Source: Culex pipiens pallens
Lineage: Eukaryota > Arthropoda > Insecta > Diptera > Culicidae
Assembly (NCBI RefSeq): GCF_016801865.2
Contig: NC_068938.1
Coordinates: 33,300,129-33,364,128 of the forward strand
Direction: 5' to 3'
DNA length: 64,000 bases
The notes below the pieces were generated by a model that was given only the letters and a program-made list of their open reading frames with translations, was not told where the DNA came from and ran no database searches. A program made the translations under genes and the position numbers. Below are positions 46,376 to 58,093 of this stretch, in pieces; within the stretch, counting starts at the first letter, position 1, and each line of letters starts with the position of its first letter.

Positions 46376-47317
46376 GGACTTACATTTCAAAAGCGCGTGA
46401 TATTGAATATTTGGCCCTTTTGAAATGTTAGTCTTAATTAAAAAAAAAGAAAACGTTGTTTTCGAAAAGATTGTAAATCGGACCATTAGTTGCTGAGATA
46501 TCGCCGTAAGAAAATGGTGGGTTTTTTGGGTGAGACTTAAAAACATCAATTTTCCTGTTTTTAAACCTCTGCATAGCAATATCTCAGCAACAAAGGGCCG
46601 TATCAACAAAGTTCAAAAAAGCCAAATGCAGAAAATTTTCTCAGCTTTTCAAAAATATTTTTTTCAAAAGTGGGCAAACGTGTGCACTAATTTCAAAAAA
46701 TTAAAAACTGTGACTATTTTCAAAAATGTTACCTAAATATGGCTTTAACTTGAAAACGGTGCACTTTATCAAAATTTCTCTAGAGTACTTTTTGATTGCA
46801 AATTTGAATTTACATCAAAAAATGAAGTTGAAAAATTTCTGCGACCAATATTTCGATTACAAAAAAATCAGCATTGATTAAAAAATGTATAACTCGGTCA
46901 AAGATTTTTTGCACAACCTGGAAATTTCTGAAAAGTTGACATTGTATGTCCCATAAAACATATAAAAAATAAATAAAAATAGTGTTTTCAAGTTTTAGTG
47001 TCAAAAAGTTAAATAAAAAATAACCAATTTTTTTTGCCGAGTATCAATGTTTTTCAGTGTAATCCTTATCCATACCTACAACTTTGCCGAAAACACGAAA
47101 TCTATCAAAAAATTCCTTCAAAAGATACAGATTTTTGAATTTTCTTACATCATTTTTGTATGGACTGCTGCCAAATTTGTATGGAAAATTATATGGACAA
47201 ACTAATGATGCAAAATGGCTTCTTTGGGCATACTGAAGGCACCAAAAAAGTTTTAGACGGATTAAAAAATACAAAAATAAAAATTAAAAAAAGACCGATT
47301 TCGTGGAAAATTACTCT
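46376..47317. mobile_element. Half of a GAGCAATT-type foldback element
   Basis: It starts at the family's central inverted motif (CATTTCAAAAGCGCGTGATATTGAATATTTGGCCC, given here only as the region 46,383-46,417) and runs outward through TTGCTGAGATATCGCC, ATAACTCGGTCAAAGAT, CTACAACTTTGCCGAAAAC and CCAAATTTGTATGGAAAATT to AAATTACTC at 47,317. The other arm is missing. Closest to the subfamily at 58,098. Confidence 0.65.
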
Positions 47318-48257
47318 ATTTTTATCATTGTTGTTCAACAAATTGCCAAGTAGGGGACCTTCCTCAGAAAATGTTTTTAAACATAATCAGGAGACAAGTT
47401 TTACCAGTTTGAAAAACTTTTGAAAAAATAAATCGAAATCTTTTTCATGCCCCTCCGGTTCACTTTATCTCAATCGAAAATTCTCTCCTGAAATAATCCT
47501 ATTTGAGAAAAAAAAACTTAACAGCAAATTGGCTACAATAAACAAAACAGATATTTTTTTTAAAATGTAAAAATCGTTATCGAGAAAATGTTCATGATTA
47601 GTAAAATAGAACAAACATAACAAACCACATCGTTAACATTTTCAAAAAAATATCATAGATGCAACATACGAATCGATTATCCAAAGTGATTTTTTTCAGA
47701 AGCTTTCGGATAATCTAGTCTGTGTGAATTGAGTGAATTTAATAAAAATTTCTAAATTTAAATATTTCGACAATTGTATTCCAAGAAAAAAAACATTTTT
47801 ACACAAAATTTGGAATGTTTAAAAAACATTCCAAATTTTGTTTTATTCAGCGAAAAAATAACTTTTAAACAAAATTAGGAATGTAAAAAAAAAAACATTT
47901 TAAAATAATACTCTCCCTGAATACATCATTTAAAATATTTGGTGAAAATTCTGTGGTGAATGTTATTCTTCAATTGCCAATACAAAACATTTCAAAGTAT
48001 TAGTCTAAATTTTCTCAATAAGCAGAACCAAACAAATATCGTGATTTAATTTTGTATCTAAATATTTTTTTAAATTGTTTTTTTACTTCTGATTTTTTTA
48101 ACTGCTCATTATAAAATTACAAATAAAAAGAAAAAGAATTTAAGTAATTTTCAAACCTTATTTTAAATCTTATTACGTTCTTTTACCTATCAAAACTTGA
48201 GGACAAATGTACAGTATTTAACTTTTTACATTGTTTGCTGTAGATTGGTATGTTTAT
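47318..48257. other. AT-rich, no gene
   Basis: AT-rich with an inverted pair AAATTTGGAATGTTT/AAACATTCCAAATTTTG near 47,807-47,840. Nothing else is supportable. Confidence 0.4.
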
Positions 48258-48752
48258 TAGGGTGGGTACGTTTTTCAAAAAGTTCTCGGATCAAGTTTTA
48301 GTATGATGAACACTGCGACGCCATATGTCAGACAGCTACCTGACGTATGGCGTCGCGGAGTTCATCAAGCTTCCATAGCATGCTAAGGAAAATTTCATGC
48401 TTTTTCAGGGAAAACCGTTGATTCCGGAGACATCGGATTGTTTGTCGATGCGCCAGGTCTAGGGACAACGAATCCATATGCTCTCTTCGGGAAAAGTGTT
48501 CTCCAGACCGTTCCCCATAGGCCTGACCATACCAGAAGTTGGCGCGTGATTTTCCCAGACCTGTAGGAGCGTTTGAACAAAAAGTTCCAATTTCCCATAG
48601 TAATTCCCATGTAAACTTTAACCCTGATGCGCGCAGCCAGTTTACAACCAAATGAGCCGATATTTGGCATGAAAGTCCCTATGGGCATGCCCTACAAGGG
48701 GAACCATACTAAAACTTGATCCGAGAACTTTTTGAAAATCGTACCCACCCTA
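48258..48752. mobile_element. 495-bp hAT-like miniature element
   Basis: The ends are TAGGGTGGGTACG and its inverted match ending CACCCTA. Pairing runs about 48 bp (CAAAAAGTTCTCGGATCAAG, then TTTTAGTATG). The flanks are a perfect 8-bp duplication ATGTTTAT (48,250-48,257 and 48,753-48,760). A 17-bp hairpin with one mismatch lies at 48,315-48,356. Frames of 97 to 107 codons on the minus strand inside it are unrecognised and not transposase-like. Confidence 0.93.
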
Positions 48753-48760
48753 ATGTTTAT

Positions 48761-50070
48761 TATAGTCATTATAAAAAATTCCAATATTAAAAAATCTCGG
48801 TAAATCGATTATTGATCCAAATGAGTCGTTGAAATATCAATTTAATACATTTAATATTTTTTTGAAAAAAATACCTTGAAACCTTGTTTTAATTCAAATT
48901 GCATGTATTTGCAACAAAATAATGTTTGCTAACGCAGAACCCAATATTGCTTTCCTTTGGATTTGTTATTTGCTACATATTTTTTTTCTGCTGAATTATC
49001 AGTTGTTTTAAGTTGATTCATAATTGTGAGAAGCTCAACAACATTCCAATGTTATGAAGCAGTCATTTTTTTGTGCAGAATATTGCTCATCTGGTAAAAT
49101 ATTCTTGAAATGCTGTATTTTGTTGAAACTTGATACAAATAAAATTGCTAGAGTAAGAGTGCCTTGAATTTCGCCTCGATAAATACCACGAAATTGTTCA
49201 AAATTTATGTGCTTTCAGGAAAAGTAGGATGCCTTTGAAAAATCAGTTTTGTTTGTTTGCAAAAATCTTTTTTTAAATAAATAATCTTGTTTAAATTACA
49301 CAATAATACAATTTTGTGAAAAGTTGTTGAAAGTTAATGAAGTATCGATCATAAAACTGAAAACTAAGCATAGATACTATCTATTAGATAGTCTGAAATA
49401 TATTAAGGTTTTTTTTATCTGTTCCCGATTTAGTAATATTAACTAAATTATAAAAAGAAAGAAATTGAGATTAGTTTAATTTAGAATTTTCCTAAGGATT
49501 GTTTCTGAGCACCATGAAGGTGCCATGCTATATTACAGTTAACTTTGTTAGCAAACAAGACAAGACTCACATCTTTGACAGTTTGGCAGTTTCTGAGTTT
49601 TTCTAACAGTTTGATATGAGTGCTTGACAATGTTTATCCAAAGGTGTGAGTCTTGTCCTGTTTGCAAACAAGTCCCATTTTATTTAATTATTTGGAAAAA
49701 TGTACTCAGTAAAGCTATACTAAAGCATTGACTTTCATCATTGAAACAGAAATTCGGTTGATTGTCAAAAAAAAATTTGACTCGAAACCACTCCTAGGAT
49801 GATAACACCATTTTGTATGAATGATTCATTGTTTGTCAAGGTATTGCACTCCTTATTTTAAATAGCTTCAGTATTATGTCTATATTATGTGAGATTAGTA
49901 GTTCAAATAAGTTGACCACATTGTTCACAAATAATAAATTAGTTAGTTAAACTTTGAAGAAAGTAGTCAGAATCACCTTCCACAGTAAAACACTATAGTG
50001 AGACCATTTTAAATTGTTACACCCTAATGTTCCATATCCAAAGGTGAGGGGAAACCACACAAAACCTTAC
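48761..50070. other. Intronic sequence with a small inverted repeat
   Basis: At 49,551-49,577 and 49,639-49,665 a 27-bp inverted repeat with two mismatches (GCAAACAAGACAAGACTCAC and its complement) marks a small foldback element of about 115-130 bp. The rest is AT-rich, ending in the donor side of the TMTC exon at 50,070. Confidence 0.6.
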
Positions 50071-50156
50071 CTGTCATCGTACACGAATCCAGCGCCGAGC
50101 GTGTTGACGTACAGGCCAAATGCCAACGTGCAGCAACCGATGCTTACGTAATCCAT
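50071..50156 (-). CDS. Tmtc: First coding exon of a TMTC-family protein (TMTC1/2-like)
   Basis: TMTC proteins are ER multi-pass membrane proteins with C-terminal TPR repeats that transfer O-linked mannose to cadherins (family knowledge). The minus strand shows a pyrimidine-rich run ending TTTTCAG, one base C, then ATG and 28 open codons, and then a donor reading ACAG followed by GTAAGG. The peptide starts MDYVSIG, continues as a hydrophobic stretch, and ends LYVNTLGAGFVYDD. This matches the family N-terminus: a short first membrane segment, then a conserved NTL...F.YDD stretch leading into the first luminal loop, whose acidic pair is implicated in catalysis in this GT-C fold. The distance from Met to the acidic pair fits TMTC2-type proteins, which supports this ATG. 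The exon ends with two bases of the next codon (AG). The next exon would lie at lower coordinates but I could not find it, so the gene is partial. The subfamily is inferred by eye only. Confidence 0.8.
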
Positions 50157-50157
50157 G

Positions 50158-52204
50158 CTGAAAATAGAGAGAAAAGGAAAAAAAATGAGTATGGTTATTT
50201 AAATATTTGGCTTCCAGGCTATCAGTATTCCGAGCGAGCTGCAAAAAAGTGTACTGAACCAGAATCCAGAATCGGTGAAACAAATGGGAAAAGTTCAAGT
50301 AACACTCATTACGAAATGGAAACTTTTTTTTCTCCATCATGCAGCAGAATTCATCAAACTTCGTTTCGCCATGTTTTACTATCGTTCCAATCAGTGCCTC
50401 CCGCCAAAAGTTCATTCCACTTTCAGCACTCGAACAAAACATCCTCTCCGATCCGATCTATTTCCACTTTCCACCACCAATACAACTTTCCATCCCACCA
50501 ACCAGTGTTGCCATCAACCGTGCCATCATCGTCGAGGGGCTCTGGCCCAAATTACCAGTAATTAAATTCTATTCGAGATTCGATTTATGCAAGTTCGCCA
50601 ACACTTTGACCCACACTCGTTTAACACATGGGCAAACCCTCACCCTCTTGCTGTCTCTTTTTGCTCCGTCACTTTTCCACAATGGGAGATCGAGTTTTTC
50701 CGACCCCCCCTTCTACCCGCTTCGCCTCACACATGTGGGAGCCAGAGTGGGGAGGGTCAGTCATTAGTTTCAGATAAATCGATAAACACCAAATTTTGCC
50801 CCGGACTTGGACAGCAGACTTTGCGACCGTCCAAAGCTTCCTCTGGCGCATAGTTTTGAAATGTGGGTGGGGAAAACTAGTGTGGTGAACTGGGGCTCGT
50901 TTTAGCCTCGATGGAGGAGTAAATTTTGGTTCCGACAGTTTTGACCGGGGGGTGGGATTGGTTATTGATATGAAGGTTCCTGTGTGGTAGTGGATGAGAG
51001 TTGTGTTTTATCCGGAAAGATTGGAATATATCGGAAAATTCATTCGAATACCGATAAGCGATTTAGGAATTTGTGATGGTTAGAATTTCAATTTAGTTAG
51101 AAATAGTAAATGCTTTTTGAAGTTCGAGTTCGAATTGAACTCGATCAAAAAAGGAAGAAGTCTATAAATCCACCTCTAAGTGGCTTGAAACCGCCCAATC
51201 AAGAACCGCTGCATGATCGACTGCCGGTGAAGCCGCACTGCGGTCAAATTCAACGGAGTAATCAAATGCTCACTTCCAACCCCGACCAGAAGTACTTGGT
51301 GGGTAGCTGGATACGAATCACCTCCTCACCTTTGACCAACAGTTACACGTGAGCAAGAGAACTTTCCCTTTGATCCTGCTACCGCCGGAGTTATCGAGCA
51401 TGTCCGGCAAAAAAAAGGATTTATCTACCAATTGCCCCGTCGTAAAGTGGAACCTCCGGACTCTGGGAAATAAATTCATCATCCAGTGCGCGGTGGGGAG
51501 AAAGTTTACCGTTCGGATGCGGATGACCGAGTGGCAGGTTTGAGCTGAAACATTTTGGAGTGGGGATTTGACGTTGGAACTGCTGAAATCGTATGACTCG
51601 ATGTGCGAATTGTAAAAGCTAGGCTTCCACTGCAATATGACAGGGATTGGGGGAATCTTTCGTTGATGTTGAATGATTTGAATAAGAGATATGATTCGAT
51701 GTTCGTAGAACACCTTAGTATAGTGTCCCTTTTGTTAATTTGAAGCATTTTCTTGAAATTAGCACATTTTTCGAGTTGAATGGTAAATGCATATAACTTT
51801 TGTTTCTAAGTTATGATTTCTCATTTTGAAAACCATTATAAAAAATATTGAATATTTCATGATTTTTTACGTTTTGAAAAAATACTTGTTTGCAATCATC
51901 TATTTGATTCAGTTATCGGTCATTTCTATAAATTCTGATTTACTTTCTGAAAAAAATAAATTCGTGGAATTTTTTTTTTGTGGTTTAATATACAGTGATT
52001 TCACGTCAAACCAAAAAAATCCAGATCAAAAGATTTCCGATTCGGCTAGAATTTTAGCCTGAACTTCAGTTTTTAATGTAAAATCTAAAATTCATTTTCA
52101 GATAAGACCTTTTGTAAATTTTATCTAGAAATCAAATTTTCAATCGAAAACTACGTCAAAGATGTTTGGACCGTTTTCAAGATTTAGGCATTTATAGTTT
52201 AATT
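50158..52204. other. No further exon identified upstream of the TMTC exon
   Basis: The sequence right of the exon begins with its polypyrimidine tract (50,158-50,180). The 50,200-51,600 region has balanced composition. Plus-strand frames at 51,110-51,352 (80 codons) and 51,349-51,543 (64 codons) overlap slightly in different frames and could be a decayed coding fragment, but I do not recognise either. No 5' untranslated exon or promoter of TMTC could be pinned down. Confidence 0.4.
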
Positions 52205-52377
52205 TTAAGGGGTTACATACATGTAGAAAATCACAAAATTTAATATTATAGAAAATTTATTAAATCCACTAAAAAGATGATTTTCAATCACTCCTGAAAG
52301 TTTCATAAAGATATTCAATGATTTAACTGAGTTAGAGACGATTTAAGTTCAGAATTTTGCCATGCGCAAAGCCAACT

Positions 52378-54297
52378 GAGCAAGTCTCTACGAAATCGGC
52401 CGATTTCAACCATTTTTATTTTTTGTATTTTTTGATTTGGCTCAAACTTTGTGGGGGCCTTTCCTATGACCAAATAAGCTATTTTGCGTCATTGGTTCAC
52501 CCATACAAGTCTTCATACAATTTTGGCAGCTGTCCATACAAAAATGGTATGTGAATATTCAAACAGCTGTAACTTTTGAGTGAATTTTCTGATCAATTTG
52601 GTGTCTTCGGCAAAGTTGTAGGCATTGTTGAGGACTTTTGAGAAAAAAAAATAGGTACACGGAAAAATAAATTTGCAGATTTTTTATCAACTTTTTTTTC
52701 ACTGAAACTCAATTTCCCAAAATACGTATTTTTTGATTTTCGAGATTTTTTGATATGTTTTAGGGGACAAAATCCGCAACTTTTGAGCTATAGAAAAACA
52801 TGGTCAAAAAATCTGCCACCGAGTTATGAATTTTTGAAAAATAGTGTTTTTTGGAAAAAATCGAAGTTTCATGCAAAATAACTTTGACATTATTTTTTAA
52901 TGCAAAATTGAATTTGCAATCGAAAAGTACTTTACAGATTTTTTGATAGAGGGCTCCGTTTTCAAGATATAGCCACCGAAAGTTTGATTTTAGCGACATA
53001 TTTGCAGTTTTTCAATATTTAAAAATTGTGACCATGAATGATCATTTCTAAAATATTTTTTTCAAAAAGTTAAGAAAATTTGCTATAAAATTGTCTAAGA
53101 GACATTGAAGATTGGACCTCTGGTTGTTGAGATACAGCGGCTTAAAGAAAAAGAAACACGAAAATTGAAGTTTTCTAAGTCTCACCCAAACAGCCCACCA
53201 TTTTCTAATGACGATATCTCAGCAATTAATGGTCCGATTTTCAATGTTAATACATGATAAGTTCGTGAAATTTTTCGATCTTTTCGGAAATTTTTTTTTG
53301 AAAAAAATTAGATCAAGACTAACATTTTAAAAGGGCCAAACATTGAATATTATGCCGATTAAAAATGCTAGTATTGATTAAATTTTTTTCAAAATATTTT
53401 TTTCGAAAAGACCGGAAAATTTCACGAATGTTTCATGGAATAACATTGAAAATCGGACCATTAATTGCTGAGATATCGTCATTAGAAAAAGGTGGGTTAT
53501 GTTGGTGAGACTTAGAAAACTTCAATTTTCGTGTTTCTTTTTCTTTAAGCCGCTGTATCTTAACAACCAGAGGTCCAATCTTCAATGTCTCTTAGACAAT
53601 TTTATAGCAAATTTTCTGAACTTCTCAAAAAAATATTTTTAGAAACGGTCACTCATGGTCACTATTTTTAAAAATTGAAAAACTGCAAATATTCCGCTAA
53701 AATCAATCTATCGGTGGCTATATCTTGAAAACGGAGCCCTTTATCAAAAAATCTGTGAAGTACTTTTCGATTGCAAATTCAATTTTGCATTAAAAAATAA
53801 TGTCAAACTTGTTGTTGCATGAAACTTCGATTTTTTCCAAAAATCACTATTTTTTCAAAAAATCATAACTCGGTGGCAGATTTTTTGACCATGTTTCTCT
53901 ATGGCTCAAAAGTTTTGTCCCCTAAAACATATCAAAAAATCTCGAAAATCAAAAAATACGTATTTTGAGAAATTGAGTTTTAGTGAAAAAAAAGTTGATA
54001 AAAAAATCGGCAAATTTTTTTTCCGTGTACCTAGTTTTTTTCTCAAAAGTCCTCAACAATACCTACAACTTTGCCGAAGACACCAAATTGATCAGAAAAT
54101 TCACTCAAAAGTTACAGCTGTTTGAATATTTACATACCATTTTTGTATGGACAGCTGCCAAAATTGTATGAAGACTTGTATGGGTGAACCAATGACACAA
54201 AATAGCATATTTGGTCATAGGGAAGGCCCCCACAAAGTTTGAGCCAAATCAAAAAATACAAATAAAATCCATTTCCGGTTTTGGTAGAAAATTGCTC
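52378..54297. mobile_element. 1.92-kb near-complete palindrome (GAGCAATT foldback element)
   Basis: Begins GAGCAAGTCTCT and ends AGAAAATTGCTC, flanked by AACT on both sides (52,374-52,377 and 54,298-54,301). The two arms of about 950 bp are inverted copies almost throughout, meeting near 53,338. For example CTCAAACTTTGTGGGGGCC, CCATACAAAAATGGTATGTG, GTGTCTTCGGCAAAGTTGTA and CTCTGGTTGTTGAGATAC are all mirrored. No coding frame. The superfamily is unassigned, but the 4-bp duplication is shared with the copy at 42,455. Confidence 0.92.
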
Positions 54298-54307
54298 AAC
54301 TGTCTAA

Positions 54308-54683
54308 TTTTCTGAGCGTTTTTCTCTGAACACCAAGTTGATTTACGGGTGCCACGATATCTCGAGATGAGATGGACCAAATCGGCTCAAAATTTTGGTG
54401 AAGACTCGTTAAACCGGTCCCGTGTGCATGACGAAGCCCGATTTTGAAATTTTGAATTTTCAAAAAATACAAAAATCAAAAACTAGCGATTTTTTATATG
54501 AAAAACAGAAAAATATTTTTATCTTTTTTTTAAATAAACTTTTTGAATATCGGCCTTCGTCATGCACACGGGACCGGTTTAACGAGTCTTCACCAAAATT
54601 TTGAGCCGATTTGGTCCATCTCATCTCGAGATATCGTGGCACCCGTAAATCAACTTGTTGTTCAGAGAAAAACGCTCAGAAAA
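54308..54683. repeat. 135-bp inverted repeat within the TTAA-flanked element
   Basis: TTTTCTGAGCGTTTTTCTCT at 54,308 is mirrored by sequence ending at 54,683. Pairing includes GGTGCCACGATATCTCGAGA and GGTCCCGTGTGCATGACGAAG-like segments up to about 54,443 and from about 54,548. The loop is about 105 bp and AT-rich. Confidence 0.88.
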
Positions 54684-54979
54684 TTGAGCCGATTTGGTCA
54701 AAGCAATGTTGAGATATCGTGGCACCCGTTTTTTGAAACTGCTAACTTCAAATAGCTATATCTCGGCAATGATACAACAAAATGTCTTCAAATTTGTTTT
54801 GTTAATAGAAGAAAATGTATATTTTAATGCCCTGAAAACAGATTTTGAAAAAAGTTAAAGTGTGTGCTCAAACCAACCTCTGACATTTTTGCTGATTTAC
54901 ATTTTTGTAACCCCTTAATTGAAAAATCTCTCTTTATGTTTTTTTTAAATAGTGTTCATGATTGACAATTTCTGAAAAT

Positions 54980-55868
54980 ATTTTTTATCTGTTAAGAAAA
55001 TTTCCAATAAAATTGCCTTAGACACATTTGAAACTCAAATCTGCTGAAACACAGCGAATAAAAGAAAAAGAAACAAAAAAAAATTATGTATTTTAAGTCT
55101 CATCCAAACATTCCCACATTTGCGAATGCCAATATCTCAGTAACTTATTATCCAATTTTCAATGAAATTTTTTTAATTTGATGGTCTAACCGAATTTTTT
55201 TTAAGATTTTGATATCGAGATTCACATTTCAAAAAGTCCAAAATGAAATATCACGCCAAACATATTTTTTAGAAATACCAAAATTTTCAAAATATTTTGT
55301 TTGAAAATAGGACCATGCTGAGTTATTTTTTCTAGAAAATGTGGGAATGTGGCTATATCTTGAAAACGTTCCAATTTATCAAAATAGTACTTGCATATTG
55401 AAAACATAAAAATGTTTGCCCTAAATTTATATTTTTCCAAAATACACTTTTTTTAATTATAAATTGGCAGCGCAATTCGTTTCCATACTTCTCTTTGATT
55501 CAAAACTTGTGGTTTTTTGTCCCCTAAAAGATATAAAAAAATAAAAAATACGGATTTTAGGATATTCAATTTTTGTGAAAAAGTTTATTTAAAACCAGTT
55601 ACCAGTTTTTAATCAAAATAGTTTTCATAAATACCTACAACTTTGCCGAAGACACCAAATCCATGACAAAGTTCCTTTATATTTTGAGATTTTCTAATAT
55701 TTACGTACCATTTGGTATGAACAGCTGCCAAAATTGTATGGAGCCTTGTATGGGAGAACCAATTACACAAAATAGCTTCTTTGTACATAGGAAAGGACCC
55801 CACAAAGTCTGAACCAAATCAAAAAAATATGAATAAAATCCATTTCCGGATTTTGAGGAGAATTGCTC
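54980..55868. mobile_element. Decayed right arm of a GAGCAATT foldback element
   Basis: It contains the family order ATATCTCAGTAACTTATTATCC, CTACAACTTTGCCGAAGAC, ACAGCTGCCAAAATTGTATG, ATAGGAAAGGACCCCACAAA and ends GAGAATTGCTC at 55,868, each read here as separate short motifs with mismatches to 52,378-54,297. The left boundary is uncertain. Confidence 0.6.
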
Positions 55869-58093
55869 ATTTAACACTTGATATTGCCACAATGCGTTCA
55901 ACACTGATGTTTTATATGTGTTTTTTATTTTGCATTTACAGTAAGTATTTATCAGTAATTTATTGTTTCAGATATATATCTGCTATGCATTTTTAAACGA
56001 AGCAATTAATTAAATCAATAACAGGCATTAAAAATATCTCCATTTTGTAAAGTTATTCAGGAACCCTTTAAATCTGCGTAATACATTTATAAAACAAACT
56101 AAAATAAACATACAAAGACTCGCAACCCTAAACTATCCCCACGAAACCGATAACCCAACCCATTCAGTTCAAGTTTATAAAAAGCTCGCCCTTTCCCTAA
56201 CTTTTTCCGATTGCTCTCCCTGGTGACATTACATCTATTTGCGAACGTGTGTGTGTTTGAACGCGTTCGTTCGTGCAAGTTCGCGGCTGGATAACTCCGT
56301 CGACTTCTTTTGTATATTGACCGAACGTGGTTGCAACTTTTTTCACCCACAACGGAGCAATGGCAAAAACTTTTGCCCTCCCCTCTCAAAGTTTCCCTCT
56401 CCCACGCGATGGGAACTTCTTCCTTATCCGGTGTCCTTAGACTTTTCCCTCCACTTGCTTTCGGTAAGCCAACAGATGAAACTAATACTTTCTATTTTCT
56501 TCACCACCACCACGGAGTTCTTACTTTGGCAAGTTTACAAAAGAATGCTTTTCCTCGATTTTCCCAAAACTTGCACACGGACCCCCATTTATCACTGCCT
56601 CTGCTCTCCATTTGGGTCCAAATTGGGTACCCCCTCAATTTCTTCATCCCACCCACCGAGAAAACTTGAAAACTTGGTCACCTACCGTGAAAATTTAGTA
56701 CGATTTTGTCGTCTCGGACTCGTAAGTGAACGTGAAAGTAGGTAAATTTTTCCGGCGGAGCGCAAAAGTTTGCCCTCAGTGTGCAAACAAGTCTCCACGC
56801 TAAGGAACGCCGAATTGCCGGATAAAAGTTCATAAGTCAGTCACTTTGGTGTCGTCCTTCTCTAGAAGTTCTCTCCCTGCGAAGAGAGATGCAAAACTGG
56901 TGGGGAGCTTGACCTGCTCCGGCTGCTGCTGGTGGTCCTGGGGCAATTACCCAAATTGGGACTGGCGCGGCATAAACGTGGCTATTAATAATTCTTGGCA
57001 ACGAACATGTCCCGGAAAAAGGGATGCTTCCGGTTCGGTGCAGATGTATTCACTGGGACCTGGGCGCTCGGATGGACGAGCACGGGGATCAAATGTGACT
57101 GGGTTAGCAGAATAAAGCCGTCACAGCGAAGTCAATGTTTGTATGAATGCTTTATAAACTTTGAACTGGATATTTTAGACGCAGGAAGTGAAGTGGAATG
57201 GATTGTTTGAAAAATATATACTTGGGATATGATTTCTGAGAATGATTTTTGGTAACACTGACCTGCAAAAAAAAAATACAAAAAAGACTGAGCAGGCTCA
57301 ACTCGAAGGGAAGCATGAAGTTTGGGGTGCCCAGAGTCACGTGCACTTTGAAATTTTTCAAACCATTTAGTCAGGGCCAATCGGGTTTTCTCCAAAATTT
57401 GTATGGAGAACTAGTGTTGTTCTCTACTCCTACATGCAATATACAATTTTCTTATTTACAATGGTATATATGGAAACTCTTATGGAAAATAAGTAATTAA
57501 TGATTATTTAATATATTTTGAAAAGAGATATTTAAGCTAAATTTTGGTATTAAATTTAAAAAAGCACCTGTTTTGAAGCTACCCGTTTTTTTCACGTCGT
57601 TCAAAACCCTTGTAGCAAATAATAAATCAAAATATGATATTTTGTTTACTCTCCATTGTTTACACCAACACAGATTCAGAAAATTCACACAAAAAATTGC
57701 GTTGCTTGACAACAACAATTCATTTCATTTCAGCATTTTAGAAAAACCCAGATTTGCCCCCTTAGACCCAATGTAATCCCTGCTGACGGTACTCAACTTT
57801 TACAAAACCATTACAAAAATGGCTTCATTTAACAACCATACTATTACGAAGTTCCGAGTATTTTGTTTAAGTTATGGCATTTAAGAAATCGTTTAAGTTT
57901 CATAACAAAAACATCAATGCTACGTCGTTTGACACTGATATTGCAAATTTAAAAAAAAAACACGCTTAGCTAATTTTATTATCCTAAGTAATGTAATCAG
58001 TAATGAAAAAAAAATCAAGTCTGAACGAGTGTTGTTTAAATAAGTTGTTTTTGTTGTTTTGCGTTTAAGATAAATATAATTATATTGTTATCA
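55869..58093. other. No supportable gene; unique intron-like sequence
   Basis: About 56,130-57,120 has balanced composition and frames of 89 to 168 codons (longest 56,239-56,745, plus), but none shows a recognisable domain or paired splice sites. From 57,120 to 58,090 the sequence is AT-rich. Confidence 0.4.

Larger units (their letters stand above)
52209..54914. mobile_element. TTAA-flanked element interrupted by a foldback element
   Basis: The left end is TTAA then GGGGTTACATACATG (from 52,205). The right end is TTTTTGTAACCCC then TTAA (ending 54,918). The terminal repeat GGGGTTACA is exact. Removing the nested 1920-bp insertion and one 4-bp duplication leaves about 782 bp. Its right part contains a strong inverted repeat (54,308-54,683). 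TTAA targets suggest a piggyBac-like origin, although the GGGG start is not the usual CCC. Confidence 0.6.

Noticed and set aside
56239..56745. 168-codon open frame, the longest outside repeats
   Set aside because: No recognisable domain or splice context. Rich in serine, proline and phenylalanine from pyrimidine-rich sequence, so probably chance.
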